Of a stretch of 64,000 nt of DNA, positions 1-10,612 are shown in pieces. The stretch's first letter is position 1; every line of letters starts with the position of its first letter. The position numbers were made by a program, and so were the translations under genes. The notes beneath the pieces are model-generated. The model worked only from the letters and a program-made list of their open reading frames with translations. It searched no databases and was not told where the DNA came from. The stretch comes from Hamiltosporidium tvaerminnensis (taxonomy: Eukaryota > Microsporidia > Dubosqiidae), in the NCBI GenBank assembly GCA_022605425.2, contig JAKIMF020000001.1, positions 808,501-872,500 on the forward strand, in the 5' to 3' direction.

Positions 1-1755
1 GTTTCATTTAACATTATTTCTTCAACAGCAAATGAAAAGAAGAAATAGACAGGATAGCGGAATTTGCTTGTGTTGATTTAAAGGCTCTCTTATCGAGTTA
101 TAGCATTTAAAAACCTATTATTATGAAAAAAAAATAAAAATAGAGTTATGTTGTTTTATTTACGTAGTTTGATTGAATCAGGAGTAATTTGCGTTTATTT
201 GCCAATAAAGTTCCGCATTTCTTATGGCTTTTAATACACAGCATCTGGTTATAAAGTGATAACATTTAAGAGTGTTGTTGATATTAGCAATATATTTAAC
301 AGATATATAATCAAATTCGCATTTTCTAAAGTTTTTAATGAAACTATAATTATTTTTAAATTCCCTCTTATATTACTCTGATTTAGAACTATATTTTTTC
401 TTTTAAGATATGAATTTCTCTAGATTTTTAATCTATTCTTAATTATTTGCAGTGTTTCATATTTCTACCTCCAATTATAATAAATATCTTACTATTTGTT
501 CTTTCAATTTTTTTATATCGACAAAAAGATTGATTTCGACATCGAATGTTGTAAGAAATTGAAATAACATAAAAGATGTCATAAAAGAAGATAATATGCG
601 GTATTCTAATATATAGTAAATAAATAAACAATACTTAGTAAAATATGTTAGAATTTAAAGACTTCAATAATAAAGCTTTCGCTGTCAAAGTAGCAACAAA
701 ATAAAAACTTTATACTTAATTATAGCTTTAAATAAAGCGAGAATACCTTATTAAAAACGGAATAAAAGATTTAAGAAAAATGATTCAATTTTTATAAATT
801 CCTCAGTATAGAAATTATAATTACAATATAAATTTCATATATTTATACAGAGACTTAAAGCAAAAATTTTGGTACATATATTCAATCAAAATATATATCC
901 AGTTTAGCTAAAACATTGAAAATTATATCACGTAAAAACCCTGGTTGAAATCTATATAAAATAGTAAATTTTAAAAAACTTTAATAATTGTGATTTTATA
1001 TATTCCCTCTATGTATCTTATTTTTGTTTTTACAATATATATCCAAATAAAGTAAAAATTATCAAATATATCATTTATGGTTTAATTAGTAATATTATAA
1101 ATTAATTTTCAAAACGTTTTTGAATATAGCTAGTTCTTAATTAAATGAAATCCTAGATATTTCTAACAATGGCTTTTACTTATTTTTAAATAAATTTTGA
1201 AGTTTTTTTGACTGAATCCAATGCATTCTATTCCTGTTAACTCTAGATGTAATCTATTCGATATAAAATATTTTGAGAAAGAAGGATATAGCAATATCTA
1301 TGATTTTTCACGTTATATTTTCTATCATAAATGTCAAACCTCATATAGCTTTATTTACTTAAAGATATATCCAATAAATTTGTTTTAATATCTTATAAAA
1401 CGATTCATTTTTTTCAAATATAGCTTTAAATTTGATTCTGGTTTTTTCTTATATTTTTAAAAGCTTGCTTAATATTTATTTTTTGTTAAAATCATTGTTC
1501 AATTAACCTATAATAATAAATTTTTGCAGGAATTTTTCACATGATGTGTGTCTTTACTTGGGAGACTCATGCTATTTCTAAGATAAAAATTTTATATGAA
1601 GTAAAAATACGATAAAAGATTCATTTATAGAATTATCTTAAATTTAAATACAATTGGAAAGATTAAAAACGATTAAAATATAGTTTATTTTAAAACATTT
1701 CTAAATATTTATGTTAAACAATTTAACAAAAGTATAAACTAAAATATTTTTCTAT
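1..1755. other. gene-free AT-rich intergenic stretch
   Basis: No open reading frame with a recognisable motif or a C-rich start signal is present. The stretch is A+T-rich with scattered short poly-A and poly-T tracts. I see no transposon match to the families found elsewhere in the window. Confidence 0.6.
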
Positions 1756-3061
1756 TTAAAAATTTGTTACAGCATCTATAAAGGTTAAACTTAGAAACCA
1801 CACATATACAAAGAAAAGTACAAATGAAAATTCAATGCACAATTTCTTGTTTCTAGCTTCATAATTAAATATCTGAATGAGTAAAGTTATTGGGATAAAT
1901 GAAAGACCCACGAGTGAAATATCTTTGTAAATGTAAAAGTCAAGTTCTCTTTCTTCACTTCTTGCCAGTAAAACTGTAAAGATCAAGCCAAGGTTAAACA
2001 AAACGTTGTGGACTGGTGCTGCCATCGTTGCGTTGACTGCAGTTCTATACATTCCATTGTTTGAACTGACGATTCCGGTGACAAGATCCCCTATACAATT
2101 TGCCCAAGCAATTAATGTAAGTGCCGCTATGTTTTTATTGATTCCCAAAGTCTGATCCATCACATTTATAACAGAAATCAGTTCATTTGAAACAACAAAG
2201 ATCCATATACACGAGAATAAAAACGTGTATAACGGAAATATTGTATTCTCAGGACTTTTATTTATTAAAAATCCCAATATTAATCCAGAAAGACAACTCA
2301 AAGCCATAATTGAAATAAATCTAGCCAAGTTCATTTTCAAATTCATCAATATAAGAAGCAGGAAGAAATTAATCATCGGCGACAAAAATCCTAATATATA
2401 TTTCGGTATAATCGGTGTATAATTCGGGTTTTGGCAAAGTATTTAGTAATATAATATCCAAAAAGAACTTAAATGGCCGAGAAAATCTATCAAATAAATA
2501 TTTTATCTTTTTTCTCTGAAGATTTACTTGTGGAACATTTATTTCTTCAATTACATCTGAAGCGTATCTTGAATTATAAAATGAATATAATAAGAATACA
2601 ATATAACTAACTAACATTCCAATACAAACCTTTATATCAATTTTTTGCATCGCAATAATATACAAAATAAATACAAAGGCAATAAAAGTGAAAAACACGT
2701 TTTTGTAAAAAGTCCGGTAACATATTTTTTCATTTCGTCTGCAAAACATAACTACGCCACCCAAAACTACCGTCATAAGAAAAACAAAAGATCCCAGTGA
2801 TATACACAATGCAATATATGGATCAACCTTTAGTGCAACCACAGATGTAATAAGATCTGGTATTCCATTTCCAATATTTAATAGTAATATTCCTGCCATA
2901 TCAGAATTAATTTCATATTTTTTAGATATTGCACTTAAAACTTCTATCAAATAATCATCTGCAATTAGATAACTCATATATAATAAAAAAGGAATCCAAA
3001 ATAGTAAAAAAATATAGTTTGATGGACTTGGAAGCGTGTTATAAATTTTCTCCGTATTCAT
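1756..3061 (-). CDS. cation/Ca2+ exchanger (CaCA superfamily, NCLX/NCKX-like), split by a +1 frameshift
   Basis: This is a predicted multi-pass membrane antiporter exchanging Ca2+ against monovalent cations. The N-terminal part (3061 to 2369, 230 aa) carries an alpha-1 repeat signature, LLLNIGNGIPDLITSV, close to the GNGAPD motif of NCLX/NCKX proteins. The C-terminal part (from about 2430 to 1756) carries the alpha-2 signature, LTLIAWANCIGDL followed by APVHNVLFNLG. Both parts are rich in membrane segments with a charged loop between them. The second frame is +1 relative to the first and stays open well upstream of the first stop (GAT TAA), continuing a plausible helix with GFLSPMINFF. The change of frame therefore probably lies between about 2385 and 2430, near an AAAACCC run. 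CCC sits 2 nt before the ATG. The total, about 430 aa, suits a compact exchanger. It could be a pseudogene, an assembly indel or a frameshifted gene. Family call is good; ion specificity is unknown. Confidence 0.75.
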
Positions 3062-4791
3062 AAGGGCTTTTTATAAATTGATTTCCTTTAATGTAAATAT
3101 TTGTTTATAAGAAGAAATTTATTCTGTTTATGTTTTTCTTAGCAAAGAACATTCTTTAGAATTTATTTTAATTAAATTTTCTTTGGTCATTGAATTAGAA
3201 TATTTTTCATTTGAAACTTAAATTAAATTTAAGATATAGATTTTTGACATAATCGAGATTTGTATATCATTTTTATCAAAGAATAAAGAAAAAACTTCCT
3301 GACTAATAACTATTCAATTAAAACTAACATAATTAAATGCTTTATTATTTGATTTGAAATAATTTTAAATCTAAAGCCTTTATTAAAAAGATAGAATAAT
3401 AGTGTTTTAAGTGTAGATTTCACAAAAGAATTCTATTTAAAATACTATTAATGGTTTATAATTATAACAATACGGTGATAACCAAAAGAGGAAAAACAAT
3501 AAAAAAACATTTATTTCAGAATCTTTTAATTTTAATTTACGTCGAAGCAAATTGAAGTTATAATTTTCCGTTTCTGAAGTGAGTTATTCAAATTGAGAAA
3601 ATATTGTTCGAAATAAATTTCTAAACAAAAAAATCAAAGTAAAATTTAAGATAAAAAAATATTTAATTTTTCTTTATATTAAAACCATAAAATAAAAAAC
3701 TATTTTTGGTAAAAAAATAAACGTAAAATTTGAAAAATCTTTTTATATGTGATTTGAATACTTTATATATTCATAAAAACAAATATCACAGTCAATTTCC
3801 ACTTAAAATATTTTTTTGTTTTTTTATGTTCAAACAGCAGCAGAAAATAGAATAAAAATACAAATGCAAATATTTAATTTTGAAAAGCATTTTCTTAAAT
3901 TTAAATCAGTTATTCCATTTAAATTGCAAAATCTAGGTAAGAATTCAAAGCAAATATAATTTATCGCAGATATTTAATTTTAAAAACTCAAACATAAAAA
4001 TTTTATTTCTCATAGAAATACAAATGAATAAATTAAATTCATAACTATAAAACGAATAACTATAAAACGAATAACTTAAAATATTTGTAAAATCTTAGTT
4101 AAATTATTATATTAAACTTATTGAGATACTAAATCAATAAATATTTTTATTTTTTGATAAATTATCTCACCTCATAGCAAAATATATTTTAAATACTTAT
4201 TAATCTAATAACTTAAAAATCAAAATAAATATATAATTCAACTGAATTGTTAAAAAGATATTTAAAGATTTTTTTTTAAACATTATTCTTCAATCATATC
4301 AAAATTTAATATAAATGATATTAAATTTATAGACAATTATATATTTATATTTCAATAAAAATACAAAATTATTTATAACCTTACTACCTCACAATTAAAT
4401 TTATCCTTTATAATTACTTCTTTTAAAATAATTTTATAAAATATTTCATTAAATTATACTCGTTTTTAAAATATTTTATTAAATTATACTCGTTTTTAAA
4501 AAGTATATTAAATAAATTAAAAATATTTTTTTTACTAAAAATAGTTAAAAATGTCTCATTAGATACAATGAGAAAATCATGGCCATGAAACTTACAAATA
4601 TTTATAAATCAAATCAATTCAATATTTTATGATCTCGAGTAGGTAATTCAAAAATAAAATTTATAATTTCTATATTTAGAAGCTTTATTACAGATTTTAA
4701 AAATTATATTTTCCATTGATTTACTACTTAATTTATAATAAAAATAAATTTTAAAAACGGTTTAAAAATATTTTAAAATAAATTCAAAGAA
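3062..4791. other. gene-free AT-rich intergenic stretch
   Basis: About 1.7 kb with no supportable gene. It contains a 30-bp direct tandem duplication at 4441-4500 and a short tandem repeat near 4040-4075. Otherwise it is low-complexity A/T sequence. Confidence 0.6.
4441..4500. repeat. 30-bp tandem duplication (2 copies)
   Basis: Two adjacent 30-bp units (4441-4470 and 4471-4500) differ at a single base (C versus T at the seventh position of the unit). Each contains an ATTAAATTATACTCG core. Confidence 0.85.
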
Positions 4792-5052
4792 TTATTGATC
4801 TTCATTTAGAATTTGTGATAGAAGACAAGAAATTTCTTCTTTTAAATGTAAATCAATTGTTAAAGTGATTTCATTCATTAAAAGATTAATTTTATATAAA
4901 AATTGAATAAATGTAAGATTTTCATTGGAAAAATACTTTTCAACGATTTCCTTATTTAATTTGAAAATGTGAGAAATATTTTCTGAATTTAAATTCTTTA
5001 AATTATTTAATTTACTATAAATTAAAGATATTTCTTTTTTAGACAAAAACAT
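4792..5052 (-). CDS. small hypothetical ORF or C-terminal extension of the TBC gene in the +1 frame
   Basis: An 86-aa reading frame directly downstream of the TBC-domain gene, on the same strand. I recognise no domain; it is Leu/Ile/Asn/Lys-rich and predicted helical. Two things argue against an independent gene. First, it has no C-rich block before its ATG, unlike nearly all other genes here. Second, its frame stays open upstream through the 76-nt gap and past the TBC stop, closing only at a TAG about 30 nt further up. A +1 shift at the TBC stop codon (ATT TAA) would join it as a helical C-terminal extension of about 110 residues. Whether it is separate, joined or spurious cannot be decided here. 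Confidence 0.4.
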   Translation of the reverse strand: MFLSKKEISLIYSKLNNLKNLNSENISHIFKLNKEIVEKYFSNENLTFIQFLYKINLLMNEITLTIDLHLKEEISCLLSQILNEDQ

Positions 5053-5128
5053 GTTTTTTTCTTTTTTACTTAAATCCGAAAATACTTCTCTGATACAATT
5101 ATCTCTGTATTTAATAAATGCTTTCGAT

Positions 5129-6751
5129 TTAAATAAATATGAATTCTTCTACTTCAAAGTTATATTCTTTATTAGAAGATGAAAGTATATTTTCAAAACT
5201 TATATTATTTCCTCGATTAAAATCTTCTTTTATTTTTTCAAAATATTCTTTGAAATAAAAAATTGCATCGTTGATATCTTTAGATCTGTTTAATTTAACA
5301 TAAATATTTTTTATTAAAGAAAGACAAAATTTAAATATAAATAATCTGCCTTTAGTTGCTATTTCATCAATTATTCTAAGAAATTGTAAAAAATGTAAAT
5401 GTTGAACGAACATTGAAATACACCATAAAGATAATACAGAACTGATTGATATATTACGTTTTTCTAGATTTTTATATAATCCAGGAAAATATTTTTCAAT
5501 GAATAAATTAATTATTATTTCGTAAATATAAATTCCTTCCATTTCTTTTTCATAACATTCATTAAAAACATTTTCAATGAAATAATTTAATAACCAAAAA
5601 GTCATTTCTTCATTTACAAAAATTCTAAATGTACCGACATAAACATTCATACACTGAAAGTATCCTACATCTGGTTTATAAACATTATACGTTTCCAATA
5701 TTTGTCTCAAATTTTCTACATTTTCAATATTTCTATAACAAGAATTATCAGAAAATGTTCGGTGAATATCATCATTAATTTGCTTTGAAATTTTTAAATC
5801 ACCGATTTTATTCTTTAAATCATAATAAAATTCATTTTGAATTACTTTATAATCCAATGCCATATTTAAAATCCAAAAAAATCCTTTCAACTCACATGGT
5901 ACTTCTATTTCTGGTAATTCATAATTATTAATATTATATATGTCTATTATATTGCTAAATATTCTTTTATTATAATTTTTAGGTTCATAATCTTTATTAA
6001 AAGTATATTTTGTACCAAAACCTTCAAAATCATTATTTTTTTTGTGTTGGTATAATTTATTTACTTCATCTGTAAAAATATTTGTATATTTTTTATTTTC
6101 AGATATTAAATTGAATAGAGAATCTAAAAAATGTTTATTTTCTTTCATAATGAATTCATGAATACCGCCAAAAACAAGATTAATCTTTAAAACAATATAA
6201 TCAAGCATATCGTCTGTTATACATTTTTCTATTTCTACTTCTTTTATTTGAAATAATCTAATCACAATACCTTTCTTACAATCAAATATTAAATAATTAT
6301 TAAACAGATATATTCTTCCACTATAATCTTCATATTTCACTTGAAAAGAAGTAATTATTTCATTTTTAATAATCAATCTATACTTTTCTATCAAATATTC
6401 TTTCAAATTGAAAATATTAAACTCCATAATACAATTATCAGATTCATTCTTTAATATATTTATACCAAATCTAATTTCATAATCGTATTTAATAGCTCTA
6501 ACTAAAAAATAGTAAATTAAATTTATTCTTTTAAAATCGCTAAAAGTATATTTTTCATCTGTAAATGTCAATATTTCTATATCTGTACTTTCAATATTTC
6601 TTATATCAGAAATTAAATACAATTTTATTACTTTATATAAATTTACACCACTAATTATAATCTTATCTACATAAATAGTTATATCAGTCATATTTTTTTT
6701 ATATTTACAACTCGTTTTCACAATAATTTTATCATCTAATATTTTTTTCAT
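5129..6751 (-). CDS. TBC-domain Rab GTPase-activating protein
   Basis: Predicted GAP that speeds GTP hydrolysis by a Rab-type small GTPase in vesicle traffic. The C-terminal half shows the TBC domain: the arginine-finger motif IxxDxxR appears as INDDIHRTFSDN, and the glutamine-finger motif (YQG type) as VGYFQCMN, followed by the typical EEMTFWLLNYFIENVF helix. Both catalytic fingers (Arg and Gln) are kept, although the Gly after Gln is Cys. The N-terminal ~270 residues are beta-rich and may hold PH/GRAM-like membrane-binding modules, but this is inference. CCC touches the ATG directly (6752-6754, read on the minus strand), which supports the start. The product is 540 aa. A possible extension in the +1 frame lies just downstream at 4792-5052. 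The target Rab cannot be named from sequence. Confidence 0.82.
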   Translation of the reverse strand: MKKILDDKIIVKTSCKYKKNMTDITIYVDKIIISGVNLYKVIKLYLISDIRNIESTDIEILTFTDEKYTFSDFKRINLIYYFLVRAIKYDYEIRFGINILKNESDNCIMEFNIFNLKEYLIEKYRLIIKNEIITSFQVKYEDYSGRIYLFNNYLIFDCKKGIVIRLFQIKEVEIEKCITDDMLDYIVLKINLVFGGIHEFIMKENKHFLDSLFNLISENKKYTNIFTDEVNKLYQHKKNNDFEGFGTKYTFNKDYEPKNYNKRIFSNIIDIYNINNYELPEIEVPCELKGFFWILNMALDYKVIQNEFYYDLKNKIGDLKISKQINDDIHRTFSDNSCYRNIENVENLRQILETYNVYKPDVGYFQCMNVYVGTFRIFVNEEMTFWLLNYFIENVFNECYEKEMEGIYIYEIIINLFIEKYFPGLYKNLEKRNISISSVLSLWCISMFVQHLHFLQFLRIIDEIATKGRLFIFKFCLSLIKNIYVKLNRSKDINDAIFYFKEYFEKIKEDFNRGNNISFENILSSSNKEYNFEVEEFIFI

Positions 6752-6754
6752 GGG
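6752..6754 (-). promoter_or_regulatory. C-rich start-site motif of the TBC gene
   Basis: CCC on the coding strand lies immediately before the ATG in an otherwise A/T leader. It matches the CCC blocks at the other genes of this window. Confidence 0.6.
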
Positions 6755-6866
6755 TATTTCTGTATTTCGATGTAAAGAATATTTATTTGAAAAAAATTAA
6801 TGTAGTAAAAATATTTTGATCTATACTTTTACAATTTTGTTGCAAATGAATAATATATTAAATGAT

Positions 6867-6994
6867 AAAGATTGGAAAATGAATTGTATGTATAAAATAA
6901 AGATTTGAAAGCGAGTTGTATGTATTAAAGAAAGATTTGAAAACGAGTTGTATGTATGAAATAAAGATTAGAAAATTTCTTTTTATTACATAAA
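6867..6994. repeat. 32-bp tandem repeat
   Basis: Units start at 6867, 6899, 6931 and 6963 with a 32-bp period. The consensus is AAAGATTTGAAAACGAGTTG followed by TATGTAT and A/T. The last unit is diverged, and a further isolated copy lies near 7002-7030. No coding function is seen. Confidence 0.8.
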
Positions 6995-8061
6995 AAATAG
7001 ATTTGAAAGCGAGTTGTATGTATAAAGAATATATTTCGAATATTACGATATTGTAAAATATAAAAAAAATGCCAATAAACTGTTTATAAAGTAAAATATA
7101 AATCCAAATTCTTTAAAACATTGTTAATAACTTATTTAATACACATTTTCATCAAATATGAATCTATAAATACGATCATTCTTTGGAAAATTTGCTTAAA
7201 ATATCATTTTGATCCATTTATACGACAAAATTTGAACAAAAATAATAAATTATTCAATAATTTCCTATTATTCTTCAGCATTTCTATTATATTTATCATT
7301 TCAGAATATAAAGTAATCAGTAAATATTTAAGTATAGATTTGTAAACATCAAGGACGCACACATTTTCTTAGTATGTTCAAATACGTGTAATTCATAGAA
7401 AAAAATTTTAAAAGAATATTAAATTTGTAGTTTTCATAAGAAACAACGAAAAAAAAACGACGAAAAATAAAATATACGTAGGAAAAATTTATACTTTTTA
7501 TAGCCTCTTTAGTCGGTTTTTACTAAAAATTTCATATACCACACTCTTATTCCTTACAGACAAAAAAACAAAGAACCATATCTCTCTTTTATAACAAAGT
7601 TTCTCTTTTTACAAAAGATAATCTATTTTGATTCATCGCTGTAATATATTTCTATCTGAATATCTTAAAATTAAACACCATTTCTTCTAAATAACAGATA
7701 ATAATACAGCCAATAACACTAAAATCTTCAATAATTATGGAAATGTAAGTATTTCTAGCTTCCTTTCGATTCTTTCATATCTAAAAACAGTGACTTAAAT
7801 CTTCACCCTTCTTTCAAATAATATACTTTTTATTTCTTAAGTAAATGCTGGATGTATATTTTATAGCTGTTTCTCTTCTATCAATTGAATCTTTCTCAAT
7901 TTTCAGATTATTTGACTTCGAAGAGCGATATCGTATATATAATCGCTGTTTCTCTTCTATTTATTCAATATTAAAATAACTTTCATTTTATTGATTCACC
8001 TTTCCGATTTAACTTATAAACTACCTCATTAAACTTCTTTTTCTGTTAAAAACTTCTCCAT
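6995..8061. other. gene-free intergenic stretch
   Basis: About 1 kb without a supportable gene. A 74-codon open frame near 7121-7345 lacks an ATG start, a C-rich motif and any recognisable domain. Two copies of a CGCTGTTTCTCTTCTAT-like string occur near 7868 and 7943. Confidence 0.5.
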
Positions 8062-8279
8062 AAAAATAAAAATATTTTTATTTAATAAAATTCTGAGTTA
8101 AAATATTTTTACCATTTTTATATATTTTCTTCCAACTCTTTAACCACCTACTGTCTCTTCTTCTAAATCCAAAAATAAAAATATTTTTATTTAATAAAAT
8201 TCTGAGTTAAAATATTTTTACCATTTTTATATATTTTCTTCCAACTCTTTAACCACCTACTGTCTCTTCTTCTAAATCC
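8062..8279 (-). repeat. tandem pair of 109-bp non-LTR retrotransposon 3' ends
   Basis: Two virtually identical 109-bp units (8062-8170 and 8171-8279). Each matches, on the minus strand, the last ~25 codons plus the 3' UTR of the retrotransposon at 12640-16271, including the AAC(C/T)CAGAATTTTATTAAA end. The near-identity of the two units implies a recent tandem duplication of an extremely 5'-truncated insertion. Confidence 0.85.
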
Positions 8280-8484
8280 AAAAATAATCATAAATAATAA
8301 ATTTGAAATAAACAAAATATTTCTCTGATTCTTTATAAGTAAATCAAAAGTAAAATAGTCCACAAGTTTTATATCTTTGTACTAATTATAAGTATTGAAG
8401 AGTTTTCAGCAATAGTAAATTATTTTTATGCTTTGTAAAAACATGGGTATAATTTTTAAATCCAAATATTTTATTTTTTATAAT

Positions 8485-8497
8485 TAAATTTAAGATA
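8485..8497. repeat. target-site duplication, copy 1 of 3 (TAAATTTAAGATA)
   Basis: This 13-mer is repeated exactly at 9471-9483 and 10214-10226. It flanks the truncated retrotransposon (8498-9470) and the 730-bp repeat (9484-10213). Confidence 0.9.
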
Positions 8498-9470
8498 CTA
8501 CTCAAGATGGTTAAAGAAAGGAAGTGTAAGACCGCGTGATGAAGCAGTGTTCTGCTATATCCAGGATAGAAACGTATTTTTGGGAGCAGAAGGTGTGTGT
8601 CAACACTGTAACACGTCTAGAAAAATAGTAGACCATTTAGCAACGAGATGTGAAAAAATGCTTGGTCATGACTATACTAGACGACACAATGAAGTGGTAC
8701 GATGTATACATTTGCTCTTGTTAAATAAATATAAATTCAAGTCTTCAAAACGAATCAGAAGCCACTCAGTTCAAGAAATTCTTGATAATGAGTATGCAGA
8801 GATAAGAGTGGACACCAGAATAAAAACTGATGTCAAAATTCGAAATAATAGGCCAGATATATTCGTTTTAGACAAGAGACAAAATAAGATTACCCTCATT
8901 GAAGTAGGAATCACCTCCCAAGACTCACTTCAAATAGTTGAAACAGAGAAACTTAAGAAGTATGACCTATTAGCAAATGAGCTGGGCCTTATTTATAAAT
9001 GTAGTATAGAGATAATTCCTTATGTGATAACATGGGATGGTATTGTGACAAAATACCATAAGACTTATCTTAAAAGATTACAAATACCCATAAATGTAGA
9101 GGCATACATTCAGTCCATAGTACTTAAGAAAACAGTCGAAATGATTTCCTTCGATCGACGAAGAGGAATTGAGTCAGGACCAAGTGCCGAAGAGAGCTGG
9201 GAGAGAGCGTCATTAAATGTTATTATAGGAGCTGAGATGCATAAACAGCCAACACCCCCCTTAAAAGAAGTGAAGAACGAGGAAGATAGTGTTAAACAAG
9301 TAAATTCAAAAAATATTTTATCCCTTATTTTAGATGACGTAACCAGACCAGAGGAACCGACGATAGACATTAATGATAAGTCGGATGTAGAAAAAGAGAA
9401 TAAAGTGGTTAAAGTGATGGAAGAAATTAGTTAAACGAGAGAAAATATGTTTACCCAGAATTTTATTAAA
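8498..9470 (+). mobile_element. 5'-truncated non-LTR retrotransposon copy (C-terminal zinc finger and endonuclease)
   Basis: The copy begins at the residue equivalent to about 880 of the full-length element at 12640-16271 and runs to the common 3' end ACCCAGAATTTTATTAAA. It is flanked by a perfect 13-bp target-site duplication (8485-8497 and 9471-9483). An open frame is preserved from the truncation point to 9434, covering the CCHC finger (CQHC...H....C) and the endonuclease RPD motif. It has no RT domain and so cannot be autonomous. Its 5' truncation is the usual product of incomplete target-primed reverse transcription. Confidence 0.92.
8547..9434 (+). pseudogene. retrotransposon ORF fragment: CCHC finger plus restriction-like endonuclease
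   Basis: A 295-codon frame that starts within the element at a GTG (Val) codon, not at a real initiation codon. It contains CQHCN and then His and Cys of a CCHC finger, and NNRPDIFVLD followed by the catalytic Glu in LIEVGIT of the PD-(D/E)XK-like endonuclease. It is about 85-90% similar by eye to the C-terminus of the intact copy, and differs most in the acidic tail. It is a remnant, probably not expressed as a gene. Confidence 0.85.
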
Positions 9471-9483
9471 TAAATTTAAGATA
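9471..9483. repeat. target-site duplication, copy 2 of 3 (shared by two insertions)
   Basis: TAAATTTAAGATA lies between the 3' end of the retrotransposon fragment and the 5' end of the 730-bp repeat. It serves as the right duplication of the first and the left duplication of the second. Confidence 0.9.
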
Positions 9484-10213
9484 CTTTATTTAAAAGTATC
9501 ACATCTTTTTTAAAATAGTGGCAAGTGTTATATTTGTTTTTATGACATTAACGCAGTTCTAGGTTTAACATAAATAACTGCTACCCCAAAACTCCATCAG
9601 TAACCCCTGCGATACCTACGTCCCAAAGCCTTTCATCTACCAGGTGTGTAGAACCTAATTAATAGGCGAGGCAGTTGCCCGGAGTTCGTTAATGTCCGTT
9701 GCATGGAGTGTGATCGAAGGCCGAAGCCCCCCCTGGGCTCCCCCAAGACTATGCAGCATTCCCACTTACTCTACACTTTCTGAACCCAATAAACTTCTAG
9801 CTAAGATATATTTCAGAGACTTACATGGGGTCCACCTAGACAGTGCAATGTCATACCAACAGGTATAACCGCTACTTAGCTCTCCCGGCTTTAAATGATT
9901 TTTTATTTTATATCTCCCAGGCGCTAAGTCTTCTAACCCGAGTGAGCAAGGCTAGGTTTCCATGCTTTTACATGGTAATTACCTACATGTTCAGCTGCGG
10001 TCTGCAATCTGGTTACATAAAAAACTACAAATAAATTTGTAGAAAAAGTTTCTCCATTTATTAGACTTCTCCTCCTCATAAAAACTCCCATAGAACAGCC
10101 GAAGATGTAGTGTGGTTGTATTCCCACCAAAAATCCAAACAATGATCCCCAATCAGTTTCACACACTCATTGCCAAGCAGAAAGTTTTTTATGTGGTTAT
10201 CCTCCCTCCACCA
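9484..10213 (+). mobile_element. dispersed ~730-bp non-coding repeat 'X', copy A
   Basis: This element is markedly more G+C-rich than its surroundings. It begins CTTTATTTAAAAGTATCACA and ends GGTTATCCTCCCTCCACCA. A perfect 13-bp duplication flanks it, so it is a transposed unit. Related copies lie at 18037-18762, 36273-36987, 42627-43330 and, more decayed, at 29200-29950, 57130-57297 and 62235-62345. The ends are not inverted repeats, no reading frame is shared by the copies, and I find no clear pol III box. It is best described as a SINE-like non-autonomous retroposon; a truncated 3' region of an unseen LINE is the alternative. Confidence 0.8.
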
Positions 10214-10226
10214 TAAATTTAAGATA
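10214..10226. repeat. target-site duplication, copy 3 of 3
   Basis: TAAATTTAAGATA follows the 3' end of repeat X copy A. Confidence 0.9.
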
Positions 10227-10612
10227 AATCTTTATTTATAAAATAACAAATAAATAAAAGAAGTTTCAGTTGTAAAAATCATATAAAAATATTTTTTAAA
10301 ATTTAAATTTTATTGAGTTTATTTAAAATTTTAGGATTGGTAATAATATCATATTGAAGGAATATTGGTTTATGAAACTAACGTATTTATATTTTTAAGG
10401 ATTTAAAATTTATACCTCTACAACACAATATTATTAAAAATACAATAATATCTAACAATACAGTAATATTTAAAATACAATATACTTTTTATTAAAAATA
10501 CCACATTTTATTGAATACAATATAATATTTAAAAAGAATATTATTTTTTGAAAATAAAATACAGTAATATTAAAAATACCACATTTTATTAAATACAATA
10601 TAATATTAAAAA
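10227..10612. other. gene-free AT-rich spacer
   Basis: Composed of A/T-rich sequence with repeated AATATTAAAAATAC-like words. No gene or element is seen. It lies downstream of the TPI gene and would hold its 3' untranslated region. Confidence 0.5.

Noticed and set aside
9843-10166. Short ORFs on both strands of repeat X copy A
   Set aside because: Not preserved in copies B, C and D, so the repeat is treated as non-coding.
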